The notes under the pieces: model-generated
The model's input: only the letters and a program-made list of their open reading frames with translations
What the model was told of the DNA's origin: nothing
Databases searched by the model: none
Translations under genes and position numbers: made by a program
Shown: positions 1 through 12,000 of the stretch, piece after piece
Position numbering within the stretch: the stretch's first letter is position 1
Layout of the letters: each line of letters opens with the position of its first letter
DNA from: Poa pratensis
Lineage: Eukaryota > Streptophyta > Magnoliopsida > Poales > Poaceae
Length of the DNA: 64,000 bases
Assembly (NCBI GenBank): GCA_947311845.1
Contig: CAMZMU010000041.1
Span: 138,470,687 to 138,534,686 of the forward strand
Reading direction: 5' to 3'

Positions 1-994
1 ACGAGGAGCCGTGCGTGGGATCACGATGACGAGTAGTACGTCTACATCGACATCAATGCGCTACATCGAGTTTCTTCTGTAACATTGCGCATCAAGAAGA
101 AATTTTTACCTCCATGATCGATTACTTGCAGGTGTTCCTAGATAAACACGGTGGAAATTTTTGATTTGTGGTAGCGTGGAGTACACGTTCCCCAACAGAT
201 TTTCACAACCACCTTGCTCACCTTATTTCACTACGATTGCCATACCCATGGTAGCCGAGCAGCATGGTCGTTGGGAACTCCAGACGGACGGTTGACGGTG
301 AAACCGGGTAGCGGCGAGGGCGTGATTCAGCGGGGAAGGGAGGATGTTTGCCCAGGGATGGAGAAGGTTCGGGGGGTGTGTGGCGATGGCCGGGTCACTG
401 GCATGTGGTGCCCTTTTTTAGATTCTATGTGGCGGGTGTGTCTACACATGCCCTTTTTCGGATTCCGGCCCTAAAGAGAAGGGTATGTCGGACATTTTTT
501 CAGGCCATCCGATCTCATTGAACCGCTAGGGTTTTCTCGTGTCCAGATCTCATTGAACCAATGAGGAGGGCAGTGAAGGATCCCCCTGGAGACGCTCTCT
601 TAGGCACTGAGGAAATATAGTAAGACAAACGGGCGACAAAAATTGTTCAATGATGCAACTCCCTGCTAGTCCTTCATTAGATAGCAAAACTCATCTGCTG
701 TCAAAAGTGCCTTCCAATGGAAGCCATCTTTCACTACAAATGTGAAAACTAGGAAATTCCCTATCTACAAATGACAATGTCTAGTATTAGGAAAAAGATA
801 TATAACATTGGAAATAGCCGGCCAGATTCAGGTACATGAGGACTACACTCAGGCATCAACATGAACTATCGGATTCCAAAAAATCATTTTTTTCTAGTGT
901 TCAAGAACTAATTAATATCATAAAAAAACACAAATATTCCTCTTCCGACAATGAAGGATGCCGTTGTCGAGATGCAGCAGAAACACTAAGAGTT
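1..994. other. No gene recognised; 3' flank of F-box gene
   Basis: I see no convincing coding region. The 86-codon open stretch near 214-474 has no recognisable motif and unremarkable composition. The AT-rich part from about 600 to 994 lies directly downstream of the minus-strand F-box gene and probably contains its 3' UTR. Confidence 0.4.
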
Positions 995-2128
995 CTAGCA
1001 CCCACCTGACAAAGACTGTGTGAACAATGGAACATATGGAAGATAAGGATGTTTACAACCACGTGGAAGATCACATACAAAACACAGCTCCATAGAGTCC
1101 ATTTTGTATGAGAAAAGCTTCGTCGCTGATTGAGACATCATGGTAGATACTATAAATAGCACATTGTGTTCCGGGTGAATGATGACCCTAAAATAGGGCG
1201 CAAATGGTGAGTACTTTTTGCCAAAGAGTTGCAAGTGGCTGACATTGTGCTTCAAGATCCAATTTCCGCTGCGAGAATCTTCAAGAGCCCAGATTGACAA
1301 TTCAGTCATATCATATTTTGCCATATACAATTGTCCGTGTGATAGATAAACATCACCACTGGCAACATGTGGCGCAGGATAAGGAATGACCCTGCAATTC
1401 CCCTCAAGGTCGACTGCGACTACAAAAAAATCAAGAAAGGAGGACAAATATAGCACCCTGTTGAGAAAAACGCTCCTTGAAATGCTGTAAAGCGCAGTGG
1501 GCTGGTACTCCTCAACACTTCGACACGTCCAAACTCCAGTTTCCGAAGAGTAGATCCTCACCGATTTGATGCAACAATTACTAGGCTCCGAACTATATTT
1601 AGGAACAAACTCAAACACATGGAAGTGAGAAGAGACGGCAGGGTCAAACCCGAGTCGAGCTTCTGGCACATTGACGTTGTCGGGCAATTCAATGGTAGGC
1701 ACAGCCACCCACGTCTGAGTGGCGGGATTACATACCATATAAACTGGTACCTTCTTCCAGCGTCGGCAAAGGAGGAGCCCATTGCATGAGTCCAACAAGT
1801 CAACCCACCTCTTGTATTTGCCGGGTAGAAACGAGAGGGAGGGGTCGATATGTGGGCCCCAGTTCCCCGGGACGCTCTGATAACAACGAGACTTGGGTCC
1901 ACTGCGGTTGTAGTCTCTGTAGAAGAAGCCGGCGAGGGTCGGGCAGGGCAGCTTCTTGCGGTGTTCGGGATGGGAGACGAGGTCGTGCCACCGCCTAGAG
2001 ACGCACTTGCAGCAGCGGGTGGTCTTGTACGGCACGCGTGAGATGATCTCGACGAGTAGGTCGTCCGAGAGCTCCGACACCGGACTCGTCTCGGCCGTGT
2101 TCCTCTTCTTCTTTGGGCACCTCGGCAT
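995..2128 (-). CDS. F-box protein
   Basis: This is an intact intronless reading frame of 377 residues from the ATG at 2128. The frame is open further upstream to 2245, but the extra 39 residues are low-complexity, and the internal start (MPRCPKKKRN, a basic leader) puts the F-box at the usual N-terminal place. The F-box covers about residues 17-58 (SELSDDLLVEIISRVPYKT, then CKCVSRRWHDLV) and would bind SKP1 in an SCF ubiquitin ligase. The rest has the texture of the grass F-box-associated C-terminal region: DSCNGLLLC near residue 115, then NPATQTWVAVP, then repeated aromatic/beta-rich segments. The substrate cannot be told. Such genes are very numerous in grasses and often lineage-specific. 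No frameshift or stop is seen, so it may be functional. Confidence 0.85.
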   Translation of the reverse strand: MPRCPKKKRNTAETSPVSELSDDLLVEIISRVPYKTTRCCKCVSRRWHDLVSHPEHRKKLPCPTLAGFFYRDYNRSGPKSRCYQSVPGNWGPHIDPSLSFLPGKYKRWVDLLDSCNGLLLCRRWKKVPVYMVCNPATQTWVAVPTIELPDNVNVPEARLGFDPAVSSHFHVFEFVPKYSSEPSNCCIKSVRIYSSETGVWTCRSVEEYQPTALYSISRSVFLNRVLYLSSFLDFFVVAVDLEGNCRVIPYPAPHVASGDVYLSHGQLYMAKYDMTELSIWALEDSRSGNWILKHNVSHLQLFGKKYSPFAPYFRVIIHPEHNVLFIVSTMMSQSATKLFSYKMDSMELCFVCDLPRGCKHPYLPYVPLFTQSLSGGC

Positions 2129-2599
2129 TGCAGGCCAACGTGCAAATCGGGACCGAGTGCGCTTGTTTGCCAGCGGGAGATCTCCTTGCGCGGCGGCGAG
2201 GGTTTGTGATGCGAGCGGCCGGTGCAGCCATACGTGCAGGTACATGGGCTTTTAACTGGGCCCTACCAGACCGACCGAACACAAAACTAGTCACGTACAC
2301 GTTTTCCGCTTTAAAAAAAGGCAAAAGTCTGAAACAAACCTCGATCTGATAGTCGAAGTCTGCAACGAGATCTCATGTCCGATTCCCTGATTTTCGAACC
2401 CTGAACTCAACAATCCCTGTCTTCCTGGAAGTTTTCTCGCCTACTCTCGTTTGTGCGCTGGGATTACCTGACTGGCAGGGATTACTTTTAAGTAATTTAT
2501 TAGTAGATGAAAACCCCCACGACAGAGAAGATATAGCATGTGAGAATAGCTTGACAACTTTATTCGTCTTAGTTATTTTTTGTCAATAGTCACTCGTTG
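2129..2599. other. Upstream region of the F-box gene
   Basis: This holds the 5' flank and any promoter of the minus-strand F-box gene. I could not identify a clear TATA box or other discrete signal. Confidence 0.3.
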
Positions 2600-3483
2600 G
2601 AGCTTTTTCACAAAATCGAAGAACAGTGGCACAAGCTCTTGACGGTAACAGATGGATCGAAGACATTGGAGCTGAACTCCCGGTGGAGGCCGCGCTGCAA
2701 TGTGTGCACCTATGGATCGATATCAACTCTGTTGATAGAGATGTTGGCGCCGAAGATGTGCTGAGATGGTCTTGCTCTCCTACGGGAGTTTATTCTACAA
2801 AATCCACCTATGACATGCTGATGATGGAAGAGGAGGAATTCCCTCTGGCTCAGTCGATTTGGAAGAATGGCGCACCGCTGAAAGCAAAGATTTTCATGTG
2901 GCTAGCGGTGCAGCATAGGCTTTGGACCACGGACAGGCGACATCGGCATGGTCTCCAAGAACAAACCTCCAGCTGCTTTGTCTGTTTGCAAGAGGAACAC
3001 AAGGTGGAGCACCTCTTCACCCAATGTAGCTATGCAAGGCAGGTCTGGTGTGAAGGGTTTCGGCGCCTACAAATCAACATCCCAGGGCCTTCTGTTAACA
3101 TCTCGCTGGAAGAATGGTGGTCCACTGCCAGGTTAAACTTCACCACCAATACACGTAAGAATTTTGATGCTCTTGTCATTCTGACTTGCTGGAGTGTATG
3201 GAAAAACCGAAATGCTTGGGTCTTCTACAATCCCAACAAACAATTTGGAGTTTGGGCCATGATTGACAAGATCAGCGACGAGTTTGCCACTTGGACTGTA
3301 GCTAGGAGAGGGGTGGCTGGAGTTTTCAATGCTGTAACGTGAGAGTTTAGCCTAGCTTTTTTGGATTTGTTGGAGTGTTTCTCTCTGCCCTTTTCGTCTG
3401 TGACTAGGGTATGACTTTGTACTTATTTCTGCCTCCTATAAAAGTATAGTACGCCCTTGGCGTACTCTTCGAGAGTACTAAAA
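2600..3483 (+). mobile_element. 5'-truncated LINE, 3' zinc-binding RT end
   Basis: About 238 codons (2626-3342) match the C-terminal zinc-binding region (zf-RVT) that follows the reverse transcriptase in plant L1-clade LINEs. Visible landmarks are WSCSPTGVYSTKSTYDML, then GAPLKAKIFMWLAVQHRLWT, then CFVCLQEEHKVEHLFTQC, the Cys/His cluster. The frame is intact but has no ATG (it opens with GTG), so this is the tail of a polyprotein and not a gene. A 3' UTR-like stretch follows to about 3483. Endonuclease and RT domains are missing, so the copy is 5'-truncated. It is more diverged from the other LINEs here than they are from each other, and no target duplication was found. Confidence 0.8.
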
Positions 3484-4206
3484 ATTGCAACTATATTTGT
3501 TTAAGCACATTGCCTTCTTGTACAGAACTTGGCAACAACACTTATACTATGTTATATCATTATGATGACAAATTCTAAGTTTACATTATAACTGAGGTGT
3601 ATCTTGGTATGACAAAGAATGTATAGAACTGAGGTCTTTCAAATTAGTTTTATAAATATTGTTTTTCATTTTTTAATTGTCAAAAATGACATTGTTTGTA
3701 AAGCAAGTACACAAAATATGGTGGGAAATGGCGCCCATCCAATTATCACGCAAAGTAGACCATAGTTTATGGATAATGGAGCAATATTAGGAATTTTATC
3801 GGTTTCTACCTAATTGTGCCTATTTAAATGACTTCATACATATTTTCCGAAAGTAATTGAAATATGAACTATAAGTGTGTGATACTTTTCCCTGAGAGTT
3901 TTACAAAAATAATTTTAATATAGACAAGTAGTGGTTATATCACGTAACCGTCGATATTTTTGAAAAATGCGACCTCTTTCAATCAAAACCAACGGTGGTC
4001 ATTTTGCCCATTTTTTACGAAAACCTCAAAGACAGTGAAGAAAACCTTAAATAATATGATTAAATTTGTATTTATCATTTTTATTTGCAACTGTTACACA
4101 AATAGGCGACCCAAGGCGCAAGTTTCACATCTTTTCGATTTGTGTATATTTAGTTACGCTGCTTTGAAAATGCTAAAGAAACACAAATGCATGTACTATG
4201 TCCTGA
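3484..4206. other. AT-rich intergenic DNA
   Basis: No coding motif, RNA gene or repeat structure was recognised in this stretch. Confidence 0.4.
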
Positions 4207-4755
4207 TTGGTTGGGAGAAATAAGGTTTGGATTGATGACATGGCGTCTTCTGATTGGTCAAAACACCTCACCCCGCACCATCTCCTCTCCTCCCTCCTTA
4301 TCCTCTCACGTTGTCTCACACCAGCCCCACACACGCACGCACCTTATCCTCTCCTTCCTTCTCCTCTCACGCACCACACGCATCGTCTTCGTCGCCTCCG
4401 TCTCCTCAACGCCGCGTCCGAGCTGTACGCCGCCGTCCACCTCGAGCTGCCGACCACCCGCACCGGCGTCTGCGCGGATCTCGCGGGAGAGCCCAAGCGC
4501 GAAATACTAGCCCCGGCGGCGATGTACGGGTGCGTGGCGGCCATTACCAGGGCGGTGCTGGCCATCCTCGACGCCGTCCTTGTCGGTTGCTTCCTCTCCG
4601 ACGCGGAGCGCCGGCCCCGACGCGGCTGTCCGCCGCCTCCATCCCCGACGCTGGCCATCCTCGACGCCGCCGTCCGAGTTGTACGCCGTCGTCCGTACAC
4701 TATGCCCCGACGTGGCTGTCCGCCGCCTCCATCCCCGACGCTGGCCATCACCTAG
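4207..4755 (+). other. Uncertain GC-rich open frame
   Basis: A 182-codon frame occurs where composition switches abruptly to GC-rich. Other frames are open as well, as expected of GC-rich DNA, and no domain is recognised. It resembles the 5' end of a grass gene (pyrimidine-rich leader, then Ala/Pro/Arg-rich coding) or a gene fragment carried by the CACTA-like element whose end lies at 5071. I do not assign a function. Confidence 0.2.
4614..4749 (+). repeat. 46-bp direct repeat, 90-bp period
   Basis: A 46-bp block at 4614-4659 recurs at 4704-4749 with one C/T difference (core CTGTCCGCCGCCTCCATCC). Shorter related blocks (GCCATCCTCGACGCCG) occur at about 4561 and 4655, so the segment seems to have grown by local duplication. 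Confidence 0.8.
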
Positions 4756-4869
4756 ATGGAGGACGACATGGAGCTCTGCCTCAAGCCCACCACGGTTGCA
4801 GCGCCTCTGTCCTCGCCCCTGTCCCGAGCTCGTCCCCACCGAGGGGCGGCCGGGATTTTTTTTTGTGAC

Positions 4870-5071
4870 AGGAGGCCTCTCTACGCTGTCGGCGTCTGGA
4901 GGGCTGATGGAGACGGATGGATGACGTCTTATGGGTCCCACCACAGCCTACGCCGACGGGGTCGCATACGCCGACGACAGAGGGGCTATGCCAACGGGCT
5001 GCTACGCCGACGGCAGACGTGCCTACGCCGACGGCTTCCGGCAGTCGGCGTCTTGTGGGTTTCCCGTAGTG
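4870..5071. mobile_element. CACTA transposon terminus
   Basis: The sequence ends in GGGTTTCCCGTAGTG, which read from the other strand is the CACTACGGGAAACCC start typical of CACTA (En/Spm) elements. Inside it are subterminal copies of TACGCCGACGG in the last 130 bp, the kind of array the transposase binds. The element would extend leftward, but I found no matching CACTA end between 1 and 4870, so this is a truncated or partial element, or its other end lies outside the window. The base triplet beyond it is ATA. Confidence 0.65.
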
Positions 5072-6076
5072 ATATGAGTTCCCAGAAAAATCCCAGCACT
5101 CCCACTCAGGCAGGGCCACAAAGGCGTGTAGTAGCTGCCTGTCCGCCCGCAACCGAGGGCGAGACGTCGAGCGTGTCCCATCCAGCTGCGCCCATGTGCA
5201 AGCATGTACTCGAGCGCCACCCTCCTCGTCATGCAGCCGCCGCCTGCCCGCGACGGCCCCGCCTCCATACTCTGACCTTCAGCCCGCCATGTTCTGCCCA
5301 CGCCGGCATCATCACTGTGCACCGCCGAAGCCTGCCGGCGCCGCCGCTGATGTCGTCTACACATACGCACATATGTCGTATTTCACCAGCTGGTTATTCC
5401 CAAATCCTCTCAACCCCATTTACGAGCACTGAATTTAGACACCCGGCAAGCATTTGCGTGATCGCACATACACAGAAGACTTGGTTAACATTTGACTTCA
5501 TGAATAGCTCATGGTTAACTTCTCGTCTAGTCTCTATTGCTAACACTATTCCTCATGACTTTGTGTCTGCATTTTCTCTCCATCGAGCTATAGCTAGAAT
5601 GATGTCCTTAGAAGAGAGGGGAGTGTTGGTCATGTCCCCTTTATCAAGCATATGGACAACACCACTGAAATGAATTCTCAAAAGTAAAGTAGGTAACACT
5701 GTTAAATATTAATCAATGGAAATAATTTCTTGACGGAGCTTGCTTGTTTGTACGCTCCTAGTATCTTGCAAGTTTTAAACCGGGGCTGGTCAAAATTATA
5801 AATATGAAAAGTAAACAAAGTACAACTATATTCCTTATAAAAATATGTATACCAAGCATTACAAAGATGGGACTAATTAAGCCAAACCAATATGTGTTTG
5901 ATACCGCACTATATTCACCGGCTTTTACAATAAACATATGTCATGATTGATGATAGTTCGGAATTACTGATAAACATTAAAAAAATGAAACAACCAATTT
6001 ATTATATTCTCCAATGAATTTTTCATTTACCTCCCCTTGTAATTATTATCTAAGTTGGAATACACATGTCGGTAAT
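5072..6076. other. Intergenic DNA with one dispersed repeat
   Basis: No gene was found. The segment 5501-5725 is a copy of a repeat that recurs at 37998-38116 and continues at 49162-49290, where Helitron 2 has split it. Confidence 0.5.
5501..5725 (+). repeat. Dispersed repeat, unsplit copy
   Basis: The first half (GCTAACACTATTCCTCATG, then GAGCTATAGCTAGAATGAT) matches 38040-38098. The second half (TTTATCAAGCATATGGA, then GAATTCTCAAAAG and TAATCAATGGA) matches 49200-49285. The copy therefore shows what the Helitron 2 insertion site looks like without the insert. The repeat family is not identified. Confidence 0.65.
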
Positions 6077-6084
6077 GCCAACAC

Positions 6085-6848
6085 TAGTGGCAGAGCTAGG
6101 ATTTATACGCTGGGTGTTCAAACTCATAATTTTTTTTGGCATAAACATAAAGTACAAAGTTTTCAGTAACTACCTGATATATAGCCAACACCATAATATG
6201 TTGAGAAATATGTTACAACTAGTGATAATTACAATAGAAATAGCATAAAGATGAAAATATCAACTATATCATCCTCTTTTACTTGCAAGAAAATAGCCCG
6301 CCCAATAAATGTCACTAAGCAATAGTCTAACCACCTTGTGTGTCTCATAAGAAGAAACTAAATTGAAGGGATTCAAAGCATACATGCAAACAAGCAACCT
6401 CGGAATTGACTTCGTCAATTCGATTGCTTAGCTCGTGACTAATTTGATAAATGACGCCAATAAAAAACTTGCCTTCTAAAATGATCATTATTTATTTGAA
6501 TTGGGTAGAACCGATTTGATCTTTATGAAGCACATAATTAGCAGCGTTTTCCTACGGCTTGTGAGCTAAGAGTTGGGGGGGGGGGGGGGGGGGGGGGGGA
6601 GTAAAGAGAACCAGAGCAACGTTACCCGCAACCAACCAAGTGTTTCTCCCTATTGATGCTATGGAGAGGTAGGACATGTCCTAGCCTGGGTCCGGTACGT
6701 ATCTTGTATGTAACTTGAGGAGCAGCTCAAAGAGCCAAGATGGCATGCTCTACTGTTTTGTTTTCTTCGTTTTGGACCTCTAGAATCTAGTTAATAATAT
6801 TTTGGCAATTCAGCTGGGTAGCTAATACACCCTGTAGCTCCGCCCATG
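6085..6848. mobile_element. Non-autonomous hAT element (764 bp)
   Basis: The ends are imperfect inverted repeats, TAGTGGCAGAGCTA on the left and CATGGGCGGAGCTA read inward from the right. They resemble the CAGTGGCGGAGCTA-type ends of grass hAT elements. An exact 8-bp duplication GCCAACAC flanks them (6077-6084 and 6849-6856), the diagnostic hAT target-site length. There is no transposase coding capacity. A 25-base G run lies inside. Confidence 0.8.
6575..6599 (+). repeat. G25 homopolymer
   Basis: An uninterrupted run of 25 G lies inside the non-autonomous hAT element. Confidence 0.95.
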
Positions 6849-7540
6849 GCCAACACAATAAGAGTGCGGAGATTAATTCATGAAGCCTTCTACTCCCATA
6901 TACTATCTATCTTGTCATAATAACCTACTATGCATAAGCATTGGTCATTATTTTTATATTTTGTTTTATTGTACTAGTACTTATTTCGAGATTCATGCTT
7001 CTAGTCCCGCCTCATCTTTCATCTATGTGTTGGATAAGCAACATGCCTAACATGTCTAATTGTCTACTCCATGCCTTATAAAGAACTTGATCACGACAAA
7101 ATATGTTACATATGTTTTGGGAAGCACCGTGCCTTGAGTTTATGGATGCACGTGGATGACTAGATAGCGGATTTAGCATCTTGAATATGAGTGTACATAG
7201 AAGAGTCTATCCCACTAATATGGAAATATCCTTTGATTTTTGTAAACGACCAACCTCGCTATGTGTATTATCATTTGAATTTATCATTGTGTTCTTTCAG
7301 ATGAACAGATTTTGTGGATTTCACAAGTATTATGAAGCCGAGATCGGAAAAATCAAACATGTTGCATGCCTTAATGCGTTTCAGCAGTATGTTCATAGTT
7401 GTCATTTAATGTGCTTTGCTTGTACCGTATTAGGCACCGTCCAGATCAAAAACAGAGCCTGCATCAACACAGCCAGAGTACCTTCTTTGGACTCGGGACT
7501 CCGGGGAAATATAATGGTCAGAATTCAGAAGAGAACCAAT

Positions 7541-7561
7541 GGGGGGGGGGGGGGGGGGGGG
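7541..7561 (+). repeat. G21 homopolymer
   Basis: An uninterrupted run of 21 G, 203 bp from a second long run. Confidence 0.95.
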
Positions 7562-7763
7562 AAATCATGTTTAGTCGGTACGGCCTCATGCGGGTGCATG
7601 GATGTGTGCGTCTATCGACCAAGCGATGCAACTCCTATATTGACACGACTAACAGCTCCCGACCCCGCGTCGCTCCGCTTGAGCGACACGGGGGAAACCC
7701 TAGCGCCGCCGCCGGCAGTTCTCTCCCTGGCCAGCCTACACAACATACGTGTTGGTTGCCTAA

Positions 7764-7785
7764 GGGGGGGGGGGGGGGGGGGGGG
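7764..7785 (+). repeat. G22 homopolymer
   Basis: An uninterrupted run of 22 G just outside the 3' end of Helitron 1. Confidence 0.95.
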
Positions 7786-7823
7786 AATCGGCCGGTGATA
7801 TGCTCTCAGTTTTTTCCAGTGTA

Positions 7824-7852
7824 CTAGTAATCGGGCACGTGCACCGCACGTG
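7824..7852 (-). other. Helitron 1 3' terminus with hairpin
   Basis: On the plus strand CACGTGC (7836-7842), ACC and GCACGTG (7846-7852) form a 7-bp stem. Read on the minus strand, the hairpin is followed by CCGATTA and the terminal CTAG (7827-7824), then host T. Confidence 0.8.
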
Positions 7853-9046
7853 TAATTTGAATAATTAAAATCTCGAACAATAAAAATTGCAGTATGATAA
7901 TTTCTTTTGTATTTGCCGAGTCTTTTGAATTCCAACCTTATTCAGTGAGTTGCATATTGTATAGCTTTTGTTCATCTACATATCTTTAACTCATAAAGTT
8001 AAAATTTGGATACAATGAAACCACTCAGCGATCAATCTTTCTATGTAAGTAAGCTCTGAGTTTAATTTAAGAAAACCTGTAGGATAACTATTTGAAGCAA
8101 TAGTGCAATATACAACCACTTTTTTGTTTCCCAAACGTATTTCATCACATAAAACTGGATGTATCATCCTGACTAAACAAACAAAGATATAGAGACCCTA
8201 AAGAACATTATATAATCACCAGCTTCAAAGCATAAAGGCTGATCAGAAACTTACGCCTTTATATTTCTATCTAACCTAAAACACGCCCAATGGTCAGGTA
8301 TTCTCTTCTGCGCTCCCCTTTGAACATGTAACGCAAAACATCAAATAGCCATGCATAATAGATCAACATGAATGCCCGATAGAGGAAAAGTATATATATA
8401 GGGGTACTTGACACTGGTAGCACAGAGAGCACGTGGAAGATCTGAACTGAATAATCAAATGTATGTGCAATCAGATGAAACAATAAGTAACACCTTATCC
8501 TGCAAAATAATAACTATCAAAAATCATTAAGGCTAGTTTCCAGAGTTTTCTAATGAGTCGGCCCTACATAGAAGAAAACTATCCTAACTGTGTTGCCTCA
8601 ATCATTTCCTATAAAAGACATCGTTAGTCAGAACTACATCATGAAAAATGTATTGACTTGTACCCACAAGTTATAAAAATTCAATAGGCTTCAAGTTCAT
8701 TAACTGGTTCTCTGTAGTGTCAATTAAATGGTAGGCTATTCTTATCTCCTTTGTTAGCAAGCTTCTAGATATAAATGCTCGACTGTTCACACGCAAAGGC
8801 CAAGCTGAAGCTAGTGATATAACTAATAAGCGTGAAGACTCATGCGAACAGTTTCTTATCTTCCAGAGTTGGATGCATTTTTTTTAGATAAAGAGATTTT
8901 ATTACTTAAGAGTTTTAAGCATTATACCGGCCTCTGCATAACAAGATGCACACAGCCACAAGTCCGCAAGTTCACAAGTATCGAAAGTAAGAAGGAAAAT
9001 AACGACAAGGCGGATTACATATCATAATGAGAAATTGTAGATCTGT

Positions 9047-12000
9047 CTAGATGGGTGGTAATTCGATCCGGAGTCTATGTTGCCATCCGTGCCGCGAGAG
9101 TAGCTCCCTGGCCGCCACCTCCAACCGACATGCCACCTCCAAGAACAAGTCCTGGTGCTCCACACGCTGCAGGGCCGACCAAGTCCGTAGCGTTGCGGTA
9201 CACCGATAAATAACCTGCATAAAAGAAGCATTTTTATCGTTAAAAACCTTGTCATTTCTACATAGCCATAGCGACCAAATAACGGCAATCGCTCCCACCC
9301 TACTGAATAGTTTGAACCTAGGATCAACACCATTTAACCAGTTGCCAAAAATGTTTGCAACCGATCTGGGCGGATGTAAGGTAGAACCTATCTGGATGGC
9401 TGACCATATAGACCTAGCAAACTCGCAATGAAAGAATAAGTGAGTAATAGTCTCGTCATGTTGACAGAAGACACACTTTTTACTTCCATGCCAATTGCGT
9501 TTGGCAAGGTTATCTTTAGTAAGAATAACACCTCGACGGAGATACCATGCAAAAACCTTAGTTTTTAGCGGTATCTTCATCTTCCAAATCTTATTATTAT
9601 CCTTAATATCGACTGGAATTTCGGGAGCGATTAGTGCTCTATACATGGAATCGACCGAGAATTTTCCGTTCTTCGTAAGATTCCAATGAAATTTATCTGG
9701 ACCTTCCGACAGATGGATGGAATCCAATCGGATGAGCAAAGCATTCCAAGATGCTAGTCTTGTTCCAAGTAAACTTCTCCTGAACGAAACATTTGGTGGG
9801 GAGGAACCCAACACCTTGGCGATTGTATCGCTTTTGTTTCGGACTATCGCATACAGAGCCGGATATTGTTCTCTGAGAGTGGTTTGGCCTAGCCATTTAT
9901 CCTCCCAAAAACGAATTTCCGAGCCATCCCTAATTGAGAAAGAACCTTGTGGGAAGAAATATTTCTTGGTAGCCATGAGGCCGCCCAGAAGTGAGAATCC
10001 CCTGGTTTCCAAATAACCTGAGAAACGGCTTGATCTCCCACATACTTTCTCCTAAGGAGGGATTGCCACACTCCATCTTCGGATAGAAGCTTGAAGAGCC
10101 ATTTACCTAGCAGGGCTCTGTTCTTGACCTCAAGGTCATGAACTCCGAGCCCTCCTTGGTCTTTAGGGCAGCAAACCACACTCCATTTAGTCAGTCGATA
10201 TTTTTTCTTCTCACTATCACCTTGCCAAAAGAATCTAGACCGAAATAATCCAGTCGTTTCAAGATTCCTTTGGGCAACTGAAAGAAGGAAATCATGTACA
10301 GTACCATGTTCGTTAGCACTGAATTAATGAGAACCAGTCTTCCACCAAGGGATAGGAGTTTGCCTTTCCAGCTATTTAAACGTAATTGAAGTCTTTCCTC
10401 CACCCTTTTCCATTCAGCATTTGTAAGTTTCCGATAGTGAATCGGAATACCCAAATAGTTGATGGGAAATTGTCCTTGCTCACATCCGAAAAGGTCGGCA
10501 TACAAGGTGGCATTTTCTTGAGCCTCGCCAAAGCAAAACAACTCACTTTTATGGAAGTTAATCTTAAGACCCGAAAGTTGCTCAAAAGCTGACAATATCA
10601 GCTTTAAATTACGGGCTTTTTCGATATCATGTTCCATGAAAAGGATTGTGTCATCGGCATATTGAAGTATCGATAAACCACCATCGACTAGATGAGGGAT
10701 CACCCCTTCAATTTGGCCCTCAATTTTGCACGCTCGATCAGGATAGCCAGCATATCAGCCACTATATTAAATAGTATTGGCGATAAAGGGTCACCCTGTC
10801 GAAGACCTTTTTCGTTTGGAAGTATTTGCCAGTGTCATCATTGACCTTAATGGCTACACTTCCTCCCGAAAAAAAGAATCTATTAATGCGCGCCACTCCT
10901 CAGAGAAACCTTTCATTCTGAGAGTCTGCTGGAGGAAAGACCATTTGACTTTATCATAGGCCTTCTCAAAGTCAATTTTAAGAATTACCCCATTCAGCTT
11001 CTTCCTATGTAGTTCGTGGACATTTCATGTAGGATCGCTACTCCATCAAGGATGTTGCGCCCTTGCATAAAAGCCGTCTGAGACGGACGAACCACATGGT
11101 CTGCTACACTGTTTAGACGAATCGTGGCCACTTTGGTAAATATTTTAAAACTAACGTTAAGAAGGCAAATAGGTCTAAATTGTTGAATCCTTTCTGCCTC
11201 ATTAACCTTAGGTAATAAAATAATCTCGCCGAAGTTAAGCCGAAACAACTCGAGTTGTCCCCTATGGAGACAAGTGAACAGTTGCATTAGATCAGACTTG
11301 ATAACATCCCAGAAGTTCTGGTAGAACTCTGCTGGGAAACCATCAGGCCCAGGTGCTGAATTATGTTTCATTTGGAAGACCGCCTTTCTCACTTCCTCCT
11401 CCGAGTAGGGTTTTGTGAGTAGGCCATTCTCCTCGACTGAAACCTGGGGTATATCATCTGTCCGAGATTCATCCAAAGTGAAGTTTCCTTCCTCTGGGGC
11501 CCCGAACAGACCTTTATAGTAATTTGTTATGTACGACTTTAGTTGTTCATGGCCCTCAATCGTCCCTCATCCTGTACTAGGGCATGAATACGCTTCTTCC
11601 GATGTCTGCCATTGGCAACACCGTGGAAATATCGCGTATTCGAATCCCCTTCTAGGATGAATTGAGCTTTGGAACGTTGATACCATTTTAACTCCTCCTC
11701 ACGCAGTAGTTTTGCTATCTGTGCATTGGATTGGCTTTTTAGCTCAATCTCTTGCGCGGATAGTAACCGAACTTCTGCTAGTGCTTCAAGAGCATCAATT
11801 ATGGAGGAAAGTCGTTCTTTCTCTTTCTTAAGTAAACCAGTAGTGTGCCGGGCCCAACCAACAAGGTGTGTGCGTAAAGCACGAATCTTATTGTTCCATC
11901 GCTGGATAGGCGTGTCACCCACTACCGGACTTTCCCATATTCTAGTAACCATCGCATGGAACCCCTCTCTGTGTAACCAGCCAAGTTCAAACTTGAAACG

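Larger units (their letters stand above)
6857..7823. other. Intergenic DNA with two long G runs
   Basis: No gene can be supported. Around 7675-7740 the text (GGGGGAAACCCTAGCGCCG) looks like the 5' leader of a grass gene, but no continuing coding frame follows. Helitron 1 is inserted immediately to the right. Confidence 0.4.

Noticed and set aside
2626..3342. Stand-alone gene of 238 codons
   Set aside because: It opens with GTG and consists only of the LINE zf-RVT region, so it is a truncated LINE.
4254..5673. Long overlapping open frames on both strands, up to 305 codons
   Set aside because: They follow high GC content, overlap in several frames, run across the CACTA terminus and show no domain.
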